Under the pieces are notes generated by a model. It was not told where the DNA came from. It worked only from the letters and a program-made list of their open reading frames with translations, and searched no databases. A program made the position numbers and the translations under genes. Of a stretch of DNA of 64,000 nucleotides, positions 54,150 through 64,000 are shown piece by piece; positions within the stretch are counted from its first letter, which is position 1, and every line of letters starts with the position of its first letter. Source of the DNA: Micrasema longulum (Eukaryota; Arthropoda; Insecta; Trichoptera; Brachycentridae); NCBI GenBank assembly GCA_022494885.1, contig JAGVSM010002405.1, forward strand, positions 62,001-126,000, read 5' to 3'.

Positions 54150-54330
54150 CGGTAAAGTTCGTTTGAAATGAACTTATGCTGAGTGCGTAGCGTCGCGTCG
54201 GTAGCCGCGCGTCAAGCGTCGGCGTCGAGCGGCTAGTCGCTCTCGCGGACGCCAACAGACCGCAGAATTTCATCAATGAACCTTTGTATTTAGAGAATGG
54301 CGGTCACATTTGATGCACCGAGCGTATTGG
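54150..54330. promoter_or_regulatory. CpG-rich island, candidate promoter
   Basis: The sequence 54185-54255 is extremely CpG-dense for this window (GCGTCGCGTCGGTAGCCGCG, GTCGGCGTCGAGCGGC). AATGGCGGTCAC, with a Pho/YY1-type core, follows at 54298. No long frame crosses it. A transcription start or first exon is plausible, but its strand is not clear. Confidence 0.35.
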
Positions 54331-54737
54331 TGCCTATAATTAAGCCTGTAATTTTAATTACTCACGCCTCAATAATTTGCTCTGATCCCTGATTCTCGAA
54401 GGATATTTTGAATATGAATGCGAAAAAGTTTTATTCAAAGACTCGAAGAAAATAAATTTTATTCTAAAAAATAGCCTTGAATGTCATTTTTTGTGAATTT
54501 CATTCTGTTTTTAAAGAAATACTAACAGTTATAATAATTATGCATAGTAATAAAAAATAGACAATACATAATAACGACAATAATAAGCCAGCAAATAAAT
54601 AAGCCTACCAAATAGATATTCTCAATTAAATTTAATAACATAAAGCAACGACTGAAATTATATTAGATCAAGAAAAGTAAATAAGTAAATAATGTTTGTG
54701 TACTAATTTTTAATTGTAGTATTCTTTAATAATATGC
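54331..54737. other. AT-rich DNA, nothing recognised
   Basis: Chance frames only. Confidence 0.35.
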
Positions 54738-54840
54738 ATGCTTCAACTTTCTATTTTGTTGTATTCCAACTCAGCACAGAGTTCTTGGTTTCATAGAGTT
54801 AGGGATACGTTATTATTTTTTTGTAATATATATTTTTAAA
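54738..54840 (+). repeat. LINE 3' tail family T, plus sense
   Basis: GCATGCTTCAACTTTCTATT, TTGTTGTATTCCAACTCAGC and ATAGAGTTAGGGATACG. It is the inverse of 3480-3625 and 17690-17830. Confidence 0.6.
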
Positions 54841-54867
54841 TTAAAAAAAATATTTTGCTTTTTATTC

Positions 54868-55062
54868 ATGGTTTTTCAGGGTCAGACCGCAAAACTTCAG
54901 AGGAACATTCCTTATGGTAAGCTTTAAAAAAAAATCGCAAACAAATATTTCCAAAAAGTATTTTTTTTATTGCAAAATTTAAAATTTTATGAGCATTTTT
55001 TTAAAAGCTTACCACGAGGAATGTTCCTCTAAAATTTCGTGGTCTGGCCCTAAAAACCCGTG
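54868..55062. mobile_element. 195-bp MITE with 58-bp inverted repeats
   Basis: The left arm 54868-54925 (CATGGTTTTTCAGGGTCAGA ... AGGAACATTCCTTATGG ... GTAAGCTTT) pairs with the right arm 55004-55062 (AAAGCTTACCACGAGGAATG ... GTGGTCTGGCCCTAAAAACC, ending CGTG). There are about ten mismatches. The loop of about 78 nt is AT-rich. Inside the arm, AGAGGAACATTCCTC is itself palindromic. I could not fix the target duplication. Confidence 0.8.
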
Positions 55063-55164
55063 TATATATGATTATTTATATTTAAATGGAGAAGATGTTA
55101 AAAATAAAACAATATTCTGTGAAACGAATTCTAGTTAACAAATTGTCGATCGGTAATATCACAT

Positions 55165-55417
55165 CACACACACCATATTCCCTTCCCTCATCTAATGATA
55201 CATAGGACGACTGCATTAGTACGCCGACGGTAGCGTATCTCAATATTTATTTGTAATGATCAGTTTTTACGCATCAGCTGCTATTTCGAGTACCAGAAAA
55301 TACTCTACTGTAAAAATGACTTTTGAAAATAAACTCTTCATGTCAATCGTGTCGCGAATCGAACCTGATACTTTTTGCATGATAGGCAAACGCGCCGACC
55401 ATTAGACCACGAGGCGA
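55165..55417 (-). repeat. SINE family SB, near full-length
   Basis: From left: TTCCCTTCCCTCATCTAATG, a GTACGCCGACGGTAGCGTAT block, GATCAGTTTTTACGCATC, then the tRNA-like part (CGAATCGAACCTGATACTTT, GCATGATAGGCAAACGCGCC, GACCATTAGACCACGAGGCG). Confidence 0.75.
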
Positions 55418-56384
55418 TTGTTTTTATAAGAAAATTATTGGGTTATACCAACAAATCAATGGTCAATTTATTTGCAAAGTTGACAAACTTAATATGTACA
55501 GTGTAATAAATAACATTTTACTATGAAATGTAGAGGCTATTTTTTGTGAAAAAATTAAAAATGCTAGTAAAATGTTTAGTAAGAGGTATTTATTTTTAAA
55601 TGTGGTGCAAAATGCACTGTCAAATGCTCTCCTTAGTGCGGATAAGGAAATGATGAGAGTTCAACTAACCTCTATGTGAATAAATGTATGAAAAATATAC
55701 ATAAATGTATGAATAAAATAATCATATTTCTTTCTTCAAAATGTTAAAAATAATATTTAATATTATGACTCAATTGTCACCATGCGCCACTGTCTGGACG
55801 TCGCCAGTCTATTGCAGAATGGCATCCGCCAGAATTTAATTCGACGTGACAGATTTGTCTCGGCGGACGGTCTAATTTCGCTCTCCGTGGCGAGATTTGT
55901 TTTGCTCATGATACCTGGCAACACTGAGGTTTTGTTTAAATCATAGCTGATTGATCGGCGCAGTCGGTTATCTATGGATATCAGGAAGTTAAACGATACC
56001 ATTCAAGCGCACAAAATTGTATTTTTAAAAGATACCACGAAAATTTATTGATTTTTAAAATATTTTTTATTACCAGCTGCACCCCGAAAATAAAAGTGTA
56101 ACATTCTAAAAAAAACTTGTTTTTACAGTAGAGAACAGTACGCCACATACGCCCGCGCTATCAGTAATCTAACATTTTTTCTTAAAAAGAAAGGCTCTGT
56201 TTAATGTACAGTTTCGCTTTTAAAGCGCCATAAATGTGTTAAGGAATTATGCCGTTATTTGTGCGAATATAAATAGTAATGATAATTATGTTACATTAAT
56301 TGAAAGTGATCCAGTACAGATACAACAAAATATTGCACTATCAAATTACTTTTAAAATCAATAATTTAACCAATCAACCAACCC
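55418..56384. other. Unassigned DNA with GC-rich patch 55765-56005
   Basis: The patch is open on both strands: plus from an ATG at 55782 (MRHCLDVASLLQNGIRQNLI ... PGNTEVLFKS, 48 codons) and minus 56002-55763 (79 codons). Neither is recognised. It may be an old retrotransposon piece. Confidence 0.25.
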
Positions 56385-56480
56385 GGGGTTTTTATTTGAA
56401 TGTAGTTGTCAAGTCGAAAACACTTTTTCAAGATACTGGTTTTATTTCACCCCCAGAACTGGATTTTTACCCACCCACGG
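56385..56480 (+). repeat. SINE SB 5' head fragment
   Basis: GGGTTTTTATTTGAATGTAG, TTGTCAAGTCGAAAACACTT, GATACTGGTTTTATTTCACC and CCAGAACTGGATTTTTACCC. It parallels the head at 48361-48440 and has no tRNA part. Confidence 0.5.
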
Positions 56481-57784
56481 AAAACGAAGGTGTTATCATT
56501 ATGTTAATATTACTCGTATATTCATATTATTTTAAAACAAGCTGTGTGGTTTGGACCTGAAATAAAAATCGTAAGGTTTTTGGAAAATTATAAGCTTAAA
56601 TTCGATATTATTTGTCTGGAGATGAAATTTAAAAATAAGGGAATCTGTTTTAAAATAAATTTAATTTTTACCCGCTTTCCTCAATAAAGAGTTTGAAAAA
56701 AATTTCATTAGTTACACAAAAATTCCGTTATTTTGATTTCGTACATTTTGCTGTATAATCAAGATTAAGACACGTAATTAAAAATAATAATTCTAATTTC
56801 TTCCTCGCTACGACTTACCGTTAAAATGTTTTTTTGTATACCGAGGAAGGCCGAGAAAGAATCGGATGGTTGATTTTACGACTAACCGTTACATTTACGA
56901 CTTGCCAATACTATACCGAGTAAGACAGAAACAAATTTGGGTTGGAAATAGCACCGTTGACCTGTAAATTGTATCTTAAATTTTAAGTAACTTATCCATA
57001 TTTCCCGTCGCTCCGTCTTACAGCTTCGTAGGTGTTCCTGAGACGGTCAAACAAACGCATACACACATACATTTTTAGTTTTATAGATATTTTTTAACTT
57101 GAAGAACTATCAAATAAATATACAGTTTTTATGGTTTGACTTTAATTTATTTTTAAGTTACTGGAAAAAATAAATAAATGGTTTATTTTCTTAATTCTTT
57201 AGCAGAAATCTTTTACGCTAATTATTTATTGATATTTATATATATATATAAGCAAGCAAATATTTATAAAAAGAAGATAAAGTATCTAATAATATCAATT
57301 TACTACTCTGCATAAAAATATTGGAATTTTTATCAAATATTTATTAATCGCACTATGAGCTCATCATATGGAGCAATTTAAAAGATTATCGAATTTACAG
57401 GAAAGTTTTCCGTGAATATTTAACCGTATTCAATAAAAGATTGAAGCTTTAAGCTCGCATTTGTAATTTGAAAAGCTTCTTTTGTTATTTTATAATAGAC
57501 GCTTCTGCTTTCAGTCATAAGTGAATCATTGATTGGTGTCACTCCACAGAGAACTGTTTTATTTAACGAAAAAAATAGGTGATAAATTTTATTCCGAATT
57601 TATATTATCTTATGAAACATTATTAAATAATAAAGAGACAGTTATTTTCGTAAGATAATATAATATAATTAAGTAGATACGAGTATTTTATTTGATTTTA
57701 GTTTCGGGAACAGCTGATACTTATAAATCGTTGATTACGAAATACATTGATTTAATCGGAAAAAAAAGCTATATTTTTTTAATC
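56481..57784. other. AT-rich DNA; short TATA repeat near 57238
   Basis: No gene or shared repeat is seen. A TATATATATATA run lies near 57236-57250. Confidence 0.35.
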
Positions 57785-57865
57785 CACCTCGTAATCTAAC
57801 ATTCAGTGCGTTTGCCTATCATGCAAGAGGTGTCGGGTTCTATCCCCGACATGGTTAGTATATAA
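57785..57865 (+). repeat. SINE family SB, tRNA-like head only
   Basis: CACCTCGTAATCTAACATTC, GTGCGTTTGCCTATCATGCA, AGAGGTGTCGGGTTCTATCC, CCGACATGGTTAG. The body is lost. Confidence 0.75.
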
Positions 57866-58064
57866 TTGTCTTTTTTTGTATTATAACAAAAGCTTAAAAT
57901 CTAACGCAAGTTACTCGAAAATAATGGAATTGCCTTTTTAGATTTTTAATTTTAAGTTGATAGTTCAAGTCTGACTCACTCGAACTAAAATTCTGCATTT
58001 TAGGTCAAAACTTTTGTAACTTCCATTCGTGTTACGAAGCTAGTTATTTTATGCGTAAAAGTAC

Positions 58065-58202
58065 GATTTTTGGGGCCATTTTCGACGAGTTGTAAATAAC
58101 TCACTATTAAAAAATGGAAATCAAGTTGGGGTAGAGTGGGGTTTAGACCTCGGACCTCTGATCCTCGAGTCCGCAACACTAGCCACGGGACCACTACCAG
58201 AT
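58065..58202 (-). repeat. SINE family SA copy
   Basis: On the minus strand: TGGTAGTGGTCCCGTGGCTA, GTGTTGCGGACTCGAGGATC, AGAGGTCCGAGGTCTAAACC (diverged B box), then CCAACTTGATTTCCATTTTT and GTGAGTTATTTACAACTCG. Confidence 0.8.
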
Positions 58203-59117
58203 TATAAACAATGATTACATTTGTTTGTATTGAATAATTCGTTTTAAACGATTCTTTTTTTTAATTTGAGCCCATTTCAGTACGCATTAAACTAATGACT
58301 TTTCATTAACCAGTAAAATTTATCGTTTATTTGCATTGAGACAAAATCCTCTATGGCACCACATTGTGAACGAATGTAGCACTAGATTAGCAGCTCAGGT
58401 GGTATTGAATCAGAATACCTCGCTGACAGGGATAGTGTTTAAATTCTGTTTATTGCTCCGCTAAAGCCAGCCTGATCCGCTGTGCCATTCGCATAAATTA
58501 ATTAGTTTATTTATATAAACTCTGCTTAGCTGACAAGCAACTACGTAAGTAAGCATAGAGAGTAATTAAATAAATAACGCTTTACATCAAGACACAATGC
58601 ATTGTTGTAGATAAATTGTTGACAACCGCATTAATTTATTTGTTTCCTTGACATAAAATTTCGTCGTCGCGCCGACAATATCTATTAAATGATATTTCTT
58701 TTGTTTTAAAATATTTTTAATTTTGTATTTAAGTTAAATTATTTTATTTTAACAAACTTAAATACCATTAAAAATAAAATGATTTACTTTCCTGTTTGAA
58801 AAAAAAACATGCCAAAAAAAAACCATTAACAAAAGGTATATTGCTGATTTATAAAATTGTTCACAAAATGTTTTTAAGATTATAAAGTTTTTTTTTTAAC
58901 GTAAATTTCTATGAATCATGAAATCTGAAATAATTGGAATTTTTTTTCATTAAATTTTTAAGTAATTGAAAGATTGAATATTTACAATGGAAATTCACGA
59001 TTCCGTTGTTATTTTTGTAAAAAAATTTACTCAGTTGTTTTTTGGAGTGTTTAGCTTATTTATTTTTGAATTTAATGTATCAGTCGTATACAAATTTAAA
59101 CAAATCAGTATTTTACC
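58203..59117. other. AT-rich DNA, nothing recognised
   Basis: A modestly GC-richer stretch at 58330-58500 has no frame or repeat. Confidence 0.35.
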
Positions 59118-59300
59118 AATTATTGATAGTCAATATTTGTAAATAACTACTAACCGACTTTTCACTGTCTACTAGTTGCAAGACGTATCCGTCTCTTCGT
59201 CAGGATACTTATTACAACAATGAAATCCCACAATTCATCTTCACCATAGTGCACAAAAATTTACTACCAACCTGCTGATAAGACTAATGCTCAAAGAAGC
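59118..59300 (-). mobile_element. Foldback FB2 half copy
   Basis: CAATATTTGTAAATAACTAC, TAACCGACTTTTCACTGTCT, then GACGTATCCGTCTCTTCGTC, AGGATACTTATTACAAC and TTCATCTTCACCATAGTGCA match the left arm of the copy at 13661. The opposite arm is not found downstream. Confidence 0.65.
59152..59204 (-). ncRNA. Hammerhead-like motif, mutated core
   Basis: On the minus strand: CTGACGA (59197-59203), stem II AGACG-GATA-CGTCT, then GCAA where GAAA is expected, and the stem III strand ending GTCGGTTA. The A-to-C change in the invariant GAAA would be expected to abolish hammerhead activity. Confidence 0.3.
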
Positions 59301-59422
59301 ATAGTTTGAATATCATTTAAGAAGCATGCATTGCATATCATTTTCAAGGGTGTTGTATTTATTTAGAATATTACTTCAGTTGATCGTTCTATCGAGATAA
59401 GATTTATTGCAATTACCTTATA

Positions 59423-59741
59423 TTTATTTATTTGACACTTTTTATACATAAACAATATATAAAGGTACATATAAGGGCGGACATATTGCCTTACGGCAAT
59501 TTCTTCCTACCTACCCAAACCGTTCAGTCAAAATTATAAGTACATGGACATATTGAATCGTACAATTTTATACAAAAATTAAAAGCAAATATTAACAAAA
59601 ATAAACATATATTTCAAAAATTAACACTATACTACGAAGAGAGGAGAGGGGATGGAAAGGAAAGAAGAAGGATAAAGGAACAATTTAAATATTTAGATAG
59701 TGACATTTCAATATTGACTTAAATGTAAATAGAGAAGGGGC
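59423..59741 (-). pseudogene. Jockey-like LINE family LB, 3' UTR end, inverted copy
   Basis: The minus strand reads from CCCCTTCTCTATTTACATTT (last codons of the polyprotein) through CTTCTTTCCTTTCCATCCCC to the conserved GAAATTGCCGTAAGGCAATA hairpin and a (TAAATAAA) tail at 59423. It is head-to-head with the plus copy 59918-61066, with about 180 nt between them. Confidence 0.75.
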
Positions 59742-59917
59742 GTTATACTTATTAATAAAAAAATGTATCCATTACTTACTTTAATAGTCAACTTTTATAA
59801 GTTGTGATGTATTTTACGTGTCATTTAGATATTATTCCTAAATTTATACCACGTACACTAAAAAAATAATAATCAGACTGCAGGTACTTATATTTACTTA
59901 CTTTTTCCACATTTATT

Positions 59918-61066
59918 TTTCCTTTTTATCAACACAATAACAAAAAAACCTCCCCCGTTCGTACCATTTATATGCCGATGATTTGCAATTGTATATTCAT
60001 TTCAAAACCGTTGACATTGTTGAAACACATAAAGTAATGTCACTTGCACTCGAGCATATCTCTTCATGGACAAAAAACATGGACTTCTCATAAATTCAAC
60101 AAAAACCCGCTTGGTACTTGTTGGTGTTAAAAAAATGTATTCAAAAGTGAACTTTTCCACACTTCCTCTTTCCAAAATAGATGGTACAGATATTCCATTC
60201 ATGACTTCAGTTAAAAACGTAGGTATTATCATTCATAAGGATTTAGAGTGGCACGATCAGGTTAATGAAGTTAGTCGTAAACTTTATAGCAGTTTGCACT
60301 CACTTAAAAGATTGCAGAATTTCTTGCCAAATAATGTTAAGCAAACATTGGTCCAGAGCTGACTTCTTCGTATGATGTATGTTATCCAGATACTAACTCT
60401 GAATAGCTTGATAAGTTAGAACGATCGCAGCATGTTTGTATACCTTATATCTTTGATCTTCGCAAATTCGACCACATAACCGAATATCGCAAGGAACTAC
60501 ACTGGCTCAGTATCAGGCATAGAAGAAACATTCGCATTCTATCACTTCTTCACAATATTTTAAATAATCCCACTTCGCCTGTTTATTTGAGAGAGCTCTT
60601 CCAACCTCTATCACAACACGGACTATCTTTTCGTTCTAGTAACGAGAGAACCCCTTTAATACCCCTTCATCGCTCTAATTTTCTTGCCTCCTTCTTCACA
60701 GTAGTAGTTGCTCGATTGTAGAATAATCTACCTACTAACGTTAGAGAAACCCCTTCTTTATTTACATTTAAATGAAGATTTGAATGTCACTATATAAATA
60801 TTAAAGTTGTTCCTTTATTCTTCATTTTTTCTTTCCCATCCCCTCTCCTCTCTCATAGTTTAGTGATATTTTTTTAAAAATATTTTTATTTTGTTAATCC
60901 TTGTTTTTAATTTAGTATAAAATTGGAAGATTCAGTATATCCATGTACTTGTAATTTTCTCAAACTGAACGGTTTGGGTAGGTAGAAAGAAATTGCCTTA
61001 AAGCAATATACCCGCCGTTATATGTATATAAATTACATATGTATCTGAAATGTAAAATAAATAAAG
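59918..61066 (+). pseudogene. Jockey-like LINE family LB: RT from YADD box to 3' end
   Basis: SYHLYADDLQLYIHF (59957 onward) is the RT catalytic box. LEHISSWTK leads, after a frame shift in an A run, into the 98-codon frame 60066-60362: GLLINSTKTRLVLVGVKK, DGTDIPFMTSVKNVGIIIHK and RKLYSSLHSLKRLQNFLPNN. Further pieces read CYPDTNSEQLDKLERSQ, HITEYRKELHWLSIRHRRNI, SLLHNILNNPTSPVYLREL and LWNNLPTNV-like text. This is the palm-to-thumb and C-terminal region of a Jockey-superfamily reverse transcriptase. Stops and at least two frame shifts make it inactive. The 3' UTR has the ATTGCC-TTAA-AGCAAT hairpin (one mismatch) and an AAATAAATAAAG tail. Confidence 0.85.
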
Positions 61067-61990
61067 ATATTTTATCATTTTTTGAACGTTGGTGTAGTGA
61101 CTAGTTAGTGTCCTGGCTACGAAATAGGGACGACTGAATATGTGTAGATATATTATAAAAAGGTCGATAATTGGTAATACACTATTATTTGATAACATTG
61201 GGTACATTTGTCTGTTTGTATTAGATTGCGTGTTGACGCATGTGTATGCAAATTTATCAATATGTATGTATGTGGAAATTATGCAACGTATTCTAGACGC
61301 ATAATGCTTGCACCTGCGAGGCGTTCACCTCCCTTCAGATTAGCATTCCACCACCATCACAGTCACTAGATACATACATGCATATGTAGACAGATACATA
61401 TATTTTCCATACATACATACACACAAACATGCCGGGTTGTAAATTATAGTGCACCCTTAAAAGACTAGGTATTGTTTCAATTTCGCCTTGTTTGGGGCAT
61501 TTACATACATAAATCCAAAAAAATATGAATATTTTACACAAAAGCAGCAAAAATTAAACTAATTTGAGAAAATAAGAAATATAAAAAAAAAACGTTTTTA
61601 CATATTAGTAAAAAAATATATGAGTTTATAAACAGAACATTCATTTATTGCAGCGGAGAGAACGAAAGTGCAATATTCATTATATTAAAAGAATCTTAAA
61701 ATTATAAAAAAATTGAAAAGTAACAACTAAGAAAACAGATATGAGTTAATAAACGGTACACATTATGATATATTTTACAATTAAAAATATTTGTACTTAT
61801 TACAACTGAAATCCCACCAAACCACTTTTTGGGGCATGTTGGTGAAGAATTTTAATAATATGAACTAATTAATTTAAAAAACGAATTTCTAAATAAAAAC
61901 AGCCGGAACAATTAGTAATAAATACACATATATACCCTTTCATTTATACAAAAAGACAATATGCACACATAGCGACATAATCAATTTTTA
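61067..61990. other. AT-rich DNA with a TACA/TATG microsatellite-like region 61360-61430
   Basis: TACATACATACACACAAAC-type repeats are present. TTCATTTATTGCAG ends at 61656, a weak acceptor. Nothing else is supported. Confidence 0.35.
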
Positions 61991-62194
61991 TTAAATGGCC
62001 AATGGCCCACTGAATGTCCCTGATTTATTTATAACAAGACTGATAGGTATTGAAGTACCAAATAGATCTACTTGATTGCAGTCTACCTTTCTTGTGGCGT
62101 CTGCTAGACAAATATATTTTGTAAATTTTCCAATCGTCAAGACTACACCGGCTCGGAAATGGGCGTAGAGAAATTGATATAGTTTGTTTTCCAT
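61991..62194 (-). pseudogene. Unidentified 67-codon minus frame, coding-like
   Basis: The frame reads MENKLYQFLYAHFRAGVVLT, IGKFTKYICLADATRKVDCN, QVDLFGTSIPISLVINKSGT and FSGPLAI, then a stop overlapped by AATAAA. The residue mix is balanced and unlike AT-noise, so this may be a retrotransposon or retrocopy fragment or a small exon. I do not recognise it. No acceptor is evident upstream on the minus strand. Confidence 0.3.
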
Positions 62195-62701
62195 TTTCAG
62201 GTTAAGAGTAAAAATTTTTACAGCGATAAAATCAAAATGATTTTCATTATTTGAATGCTGTACAAATCACTCTGACTTTTTTGTTTTGTTTATCTACGCT
62301 TAGATAAAACTTAATGTATTTTTTTCCCCCTAAAACTGTGATAGTTTTTCAACATATTTAATTATGTACATACCTACTTATGTACAGTATTGTACCCTAA
62401 AATACGTAAATCATTAAGATAGATGATACAAAAATAGAAGATTTGGATTTGGAACGTAGTAAACGAAATTCTGACATTACATCATATTAATAAGAACTCT
62501 TCATCGTGAAAGCTTTTATAGTAAATCGTTAAATAATTCTTAGTGAACTTTCATTATCCAGTGCATCAATATTGAAGTAGACCTTCATTGCATCAAAGGT
62601 AGATCCATTCCCACGTTCCTTTCCCTTTTTCAAATACTCCAGCTTTGTGCGAAATTGAATGATATTCGTTTTTACATCACACAGTCTGCTTTTTGTTTAC
62701 A
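62195..62701. other. Unassigned AT-rich DNA
   Basis: Nothing recognised. Confidence 0.35.
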
Positions 62702-62805
62702 ATCATCATTCCATATTTCGCACCCAGTAGTGCACAGGGCATTTGAAAACCAAATGCAGCGTATCTCGATTATCTGTTAAGCGAAGGTGATCAGTCTAGG
62801 ATGCC
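62702..62805 (-). repeat. SINE family SB 3' fragment
   Basis: ATCATCATTCCATATTTCGC, CCCAGTAGTGCACAGGGCAT, AAATGCAGCGTATCTCGATT and GAAGGTGATCAGTCTAGGAT. It is the 3' half only. Confidence 0.7.
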
Positions 62806-63305
62806 GGTCCGTTCTTACTAATTCATGTTTTAGTAAACAAGCCACGAAAATTCTCACCGAGTCAACTGCGCATGTAATGCAGCTAACAGTATCAAACATC
62901 ACTCTTTACAAGACGTGCAAAATGTATGATTTTCTAAGCACGATATATAGGACCGTGTGTATCGGATATTGGAACTCCGGGGTTGGTCCTGATGAGGGGC
63001 AGGAAATGAGACACGCCCTTGCCAGGCAAATTGAAGCGCAGAATGCTAGTCGCTTACACGATGCATTAGCGATATCTTCGTGTTTTATTTGCTACTAAAG
63101 TGATTGCTCCCAGCGTGCAGCGAGCACTATATGTGGTGTTAACTGCATGATTGAATACCAATATGGAAGCCTGTAAATCAATCAAATCGGTTCATAAAAA
63201 AATAAAATAAAAACTGAGAAAGCTTAGTTCATCCGATTGAAATATTAAATTATATTTGATTGCAATTTCTAAAAAAGTAATTATTTATACTAGTATTCAA
63301 GAGTA
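62806..63305. other. Unassigned DNA
   Basis: A 103-codon plus frame (62787-63098) overlaps the SINE end, so it is unlikely to be a gene. The GC-richer part 62940-63110 shows no domain. Confidence 0.3.
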
Positions 63306-63860
63306 AGTTAGGAGTAGCAAGAGGCACATTTAACAGTGTGAAGGCTGTCTGGAGATCGGATATTCACCCATTAAAAACCAAATGTCGCCTATATAACGCC
63401 TGCATAACACATAGGAGAATAGTCTCCACTTCGGATTCGAATCGTGGCACCTCACTAGGTCCCACAACAGTGAAATTCTGAGTTTTGCGAAAAAGTGTCT
63501 CAGATGAATCTTGGATGTGCGGTGGTTTGACTTTGTGAGGAGTGAAGTAATAAGAAAATGAACGCAGTAACTTCAGTAACAAATGTCGTCAAGCGAAGGC
63601 GGTACGGTTGGCTTGGCCATATACTGCGGCTGTCTCCTGAGAACGCTTAACCACGCTTGCACACTTTACAAAGCTTTAGGTTCTCTACGTCCTGGACGTC
63701 CACTGCTGACAGTTTGTCGGCAGTTTATGTGAGAACTTTGGTACGAAAACCCTATTTGGGAAAACGCAAAGGCGTTGGCAGCCGCTAGAGATGCACGGAG
63801 GCTCTTTGTGGATACCATATGCTCAAACTAGAGAGCGGACATGGAATGGTGATGATGAGT
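63306..63860 (+). pseudogene. RTE-like LINE, thumb to 3' end
   Basis: LGVARGTFNSVKAVWRSDI-like and LKTKCRLYNACI pieces overlap in content with 1-470. They are followed by WFDFVR-, GTVGLAIYCGCL-, RPGRPLLTV- and LFVDTICSN-like pieces matching 10815-11195. This is the longest right-hand piece of the family and links the other two fragments into one element. Many frame shifts and stops; inactive. Confidence 0.75.
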
Positions 63861-64000
63861 ATTCAAATTGAATACACGAAAAGACAATAAAAACATATTC
63901 ATTGCTACTGGTACACAATTTGCATTATTTGAGACTCGTCGTGTTGATGATGTATATATCAGAGGAGGTAAAAAAAATTAAAACAGTTATTCTAACATAA

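Noticed and set aside
62787..63098. 103-codon plus frame
   Set aside because: Its start lies inside a SINE SB fragment and it shows no family signature.
1..64000. CRISPR arrays, bacterial operons, riboswitches or prophage
   Set aside because: There are no evenly spaced repeats with unique spacers, no dense collinear frames, and the interspersed repeats are clearly eukaryotic.

Overview
This is a window of eukaryotic, almost certainly arthropod (probably insect) nuclear DNA. It is very AT-rich (roughly 30% GC by eye), carries no long open reading frame (the longest runs are about 150 codons and most are noise), has no operon-like spacing, and is crowded with decayed transposable elements: non-LTR retrotransposon 3' ends, tRNA-derived SINEs, a Penelope-like GIY-YIG relic, mariner, Tc1 and pogo-type DNA transposons, and several families of short palindromic (foldback/MITE) elements. 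I cannot name the species.

Layout. 1-12 kb: an RTE-like reverse transcriptase fragment at the left edge (related 3' ends recur near 10.8 kb and at the right edge), LINE tails, a 666-bp TTAA-flanked MITE at 7.9-8.6 kb, and the first foldback FB1 copies. 12-15 kb: a small palindromic MITE, a tRNA-Gly-like SINE, and a second foldback family (FB2) whose arms carry hammerhead-ribozyme-like motifs. 14.7 kb: a small candidate host exon. 15-22 kb: LINE ends and a 1.77-kb pogo-type element with a nested LINE. 22-30 kb: several FB1 copies, two of them split by insertions, a Penelope-like relic and a Tc1 fragment. 30-36 kb: two minus-strand LINE relics and a GC-rich coding-like patch. 36.5-37.1 kb: the best FB1 copy, with 226-nt arms that match at about 96%. 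40-48 kb: LINE 3' ends of at least four lineages, SINEs, and a second candidate host exon at 44.4 kb. 50-64 kb: more MITEs, a mariner remnant, a CpG-rich island, two head-to-head LINE copies and the right-hand RTE-like fragment.

Host genes. The best evidence for a cellular gene is a pair of plus-strand candidate exons, 14747-14792 and 44410-44519. Each has a pyrimidine-rich acceptor and a CAG|GT donor, and each has exactly one open frame. Those frames join in phase across an intron of about 29.6 kb. If real, most of the window is intron of one large gene that has absorbed transposons. I do not recognise the protein. A minus-strand coding-like patch near 34.7-34.8 kb with a nearby AATAAA is a weaker second candidate.

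Most unusual items: the FB1 foldback family (nine copies or fragments, two with insertions flanked by short direct repeats), the hammerhead-like motifs in FB2, an unexplained 5' head on the tRNA-Gly-like SINE, and a conserved hairpin in the 3' UTR of the Jockey-like LINE. All identifications rest on reading the sequence; no database search was possible.
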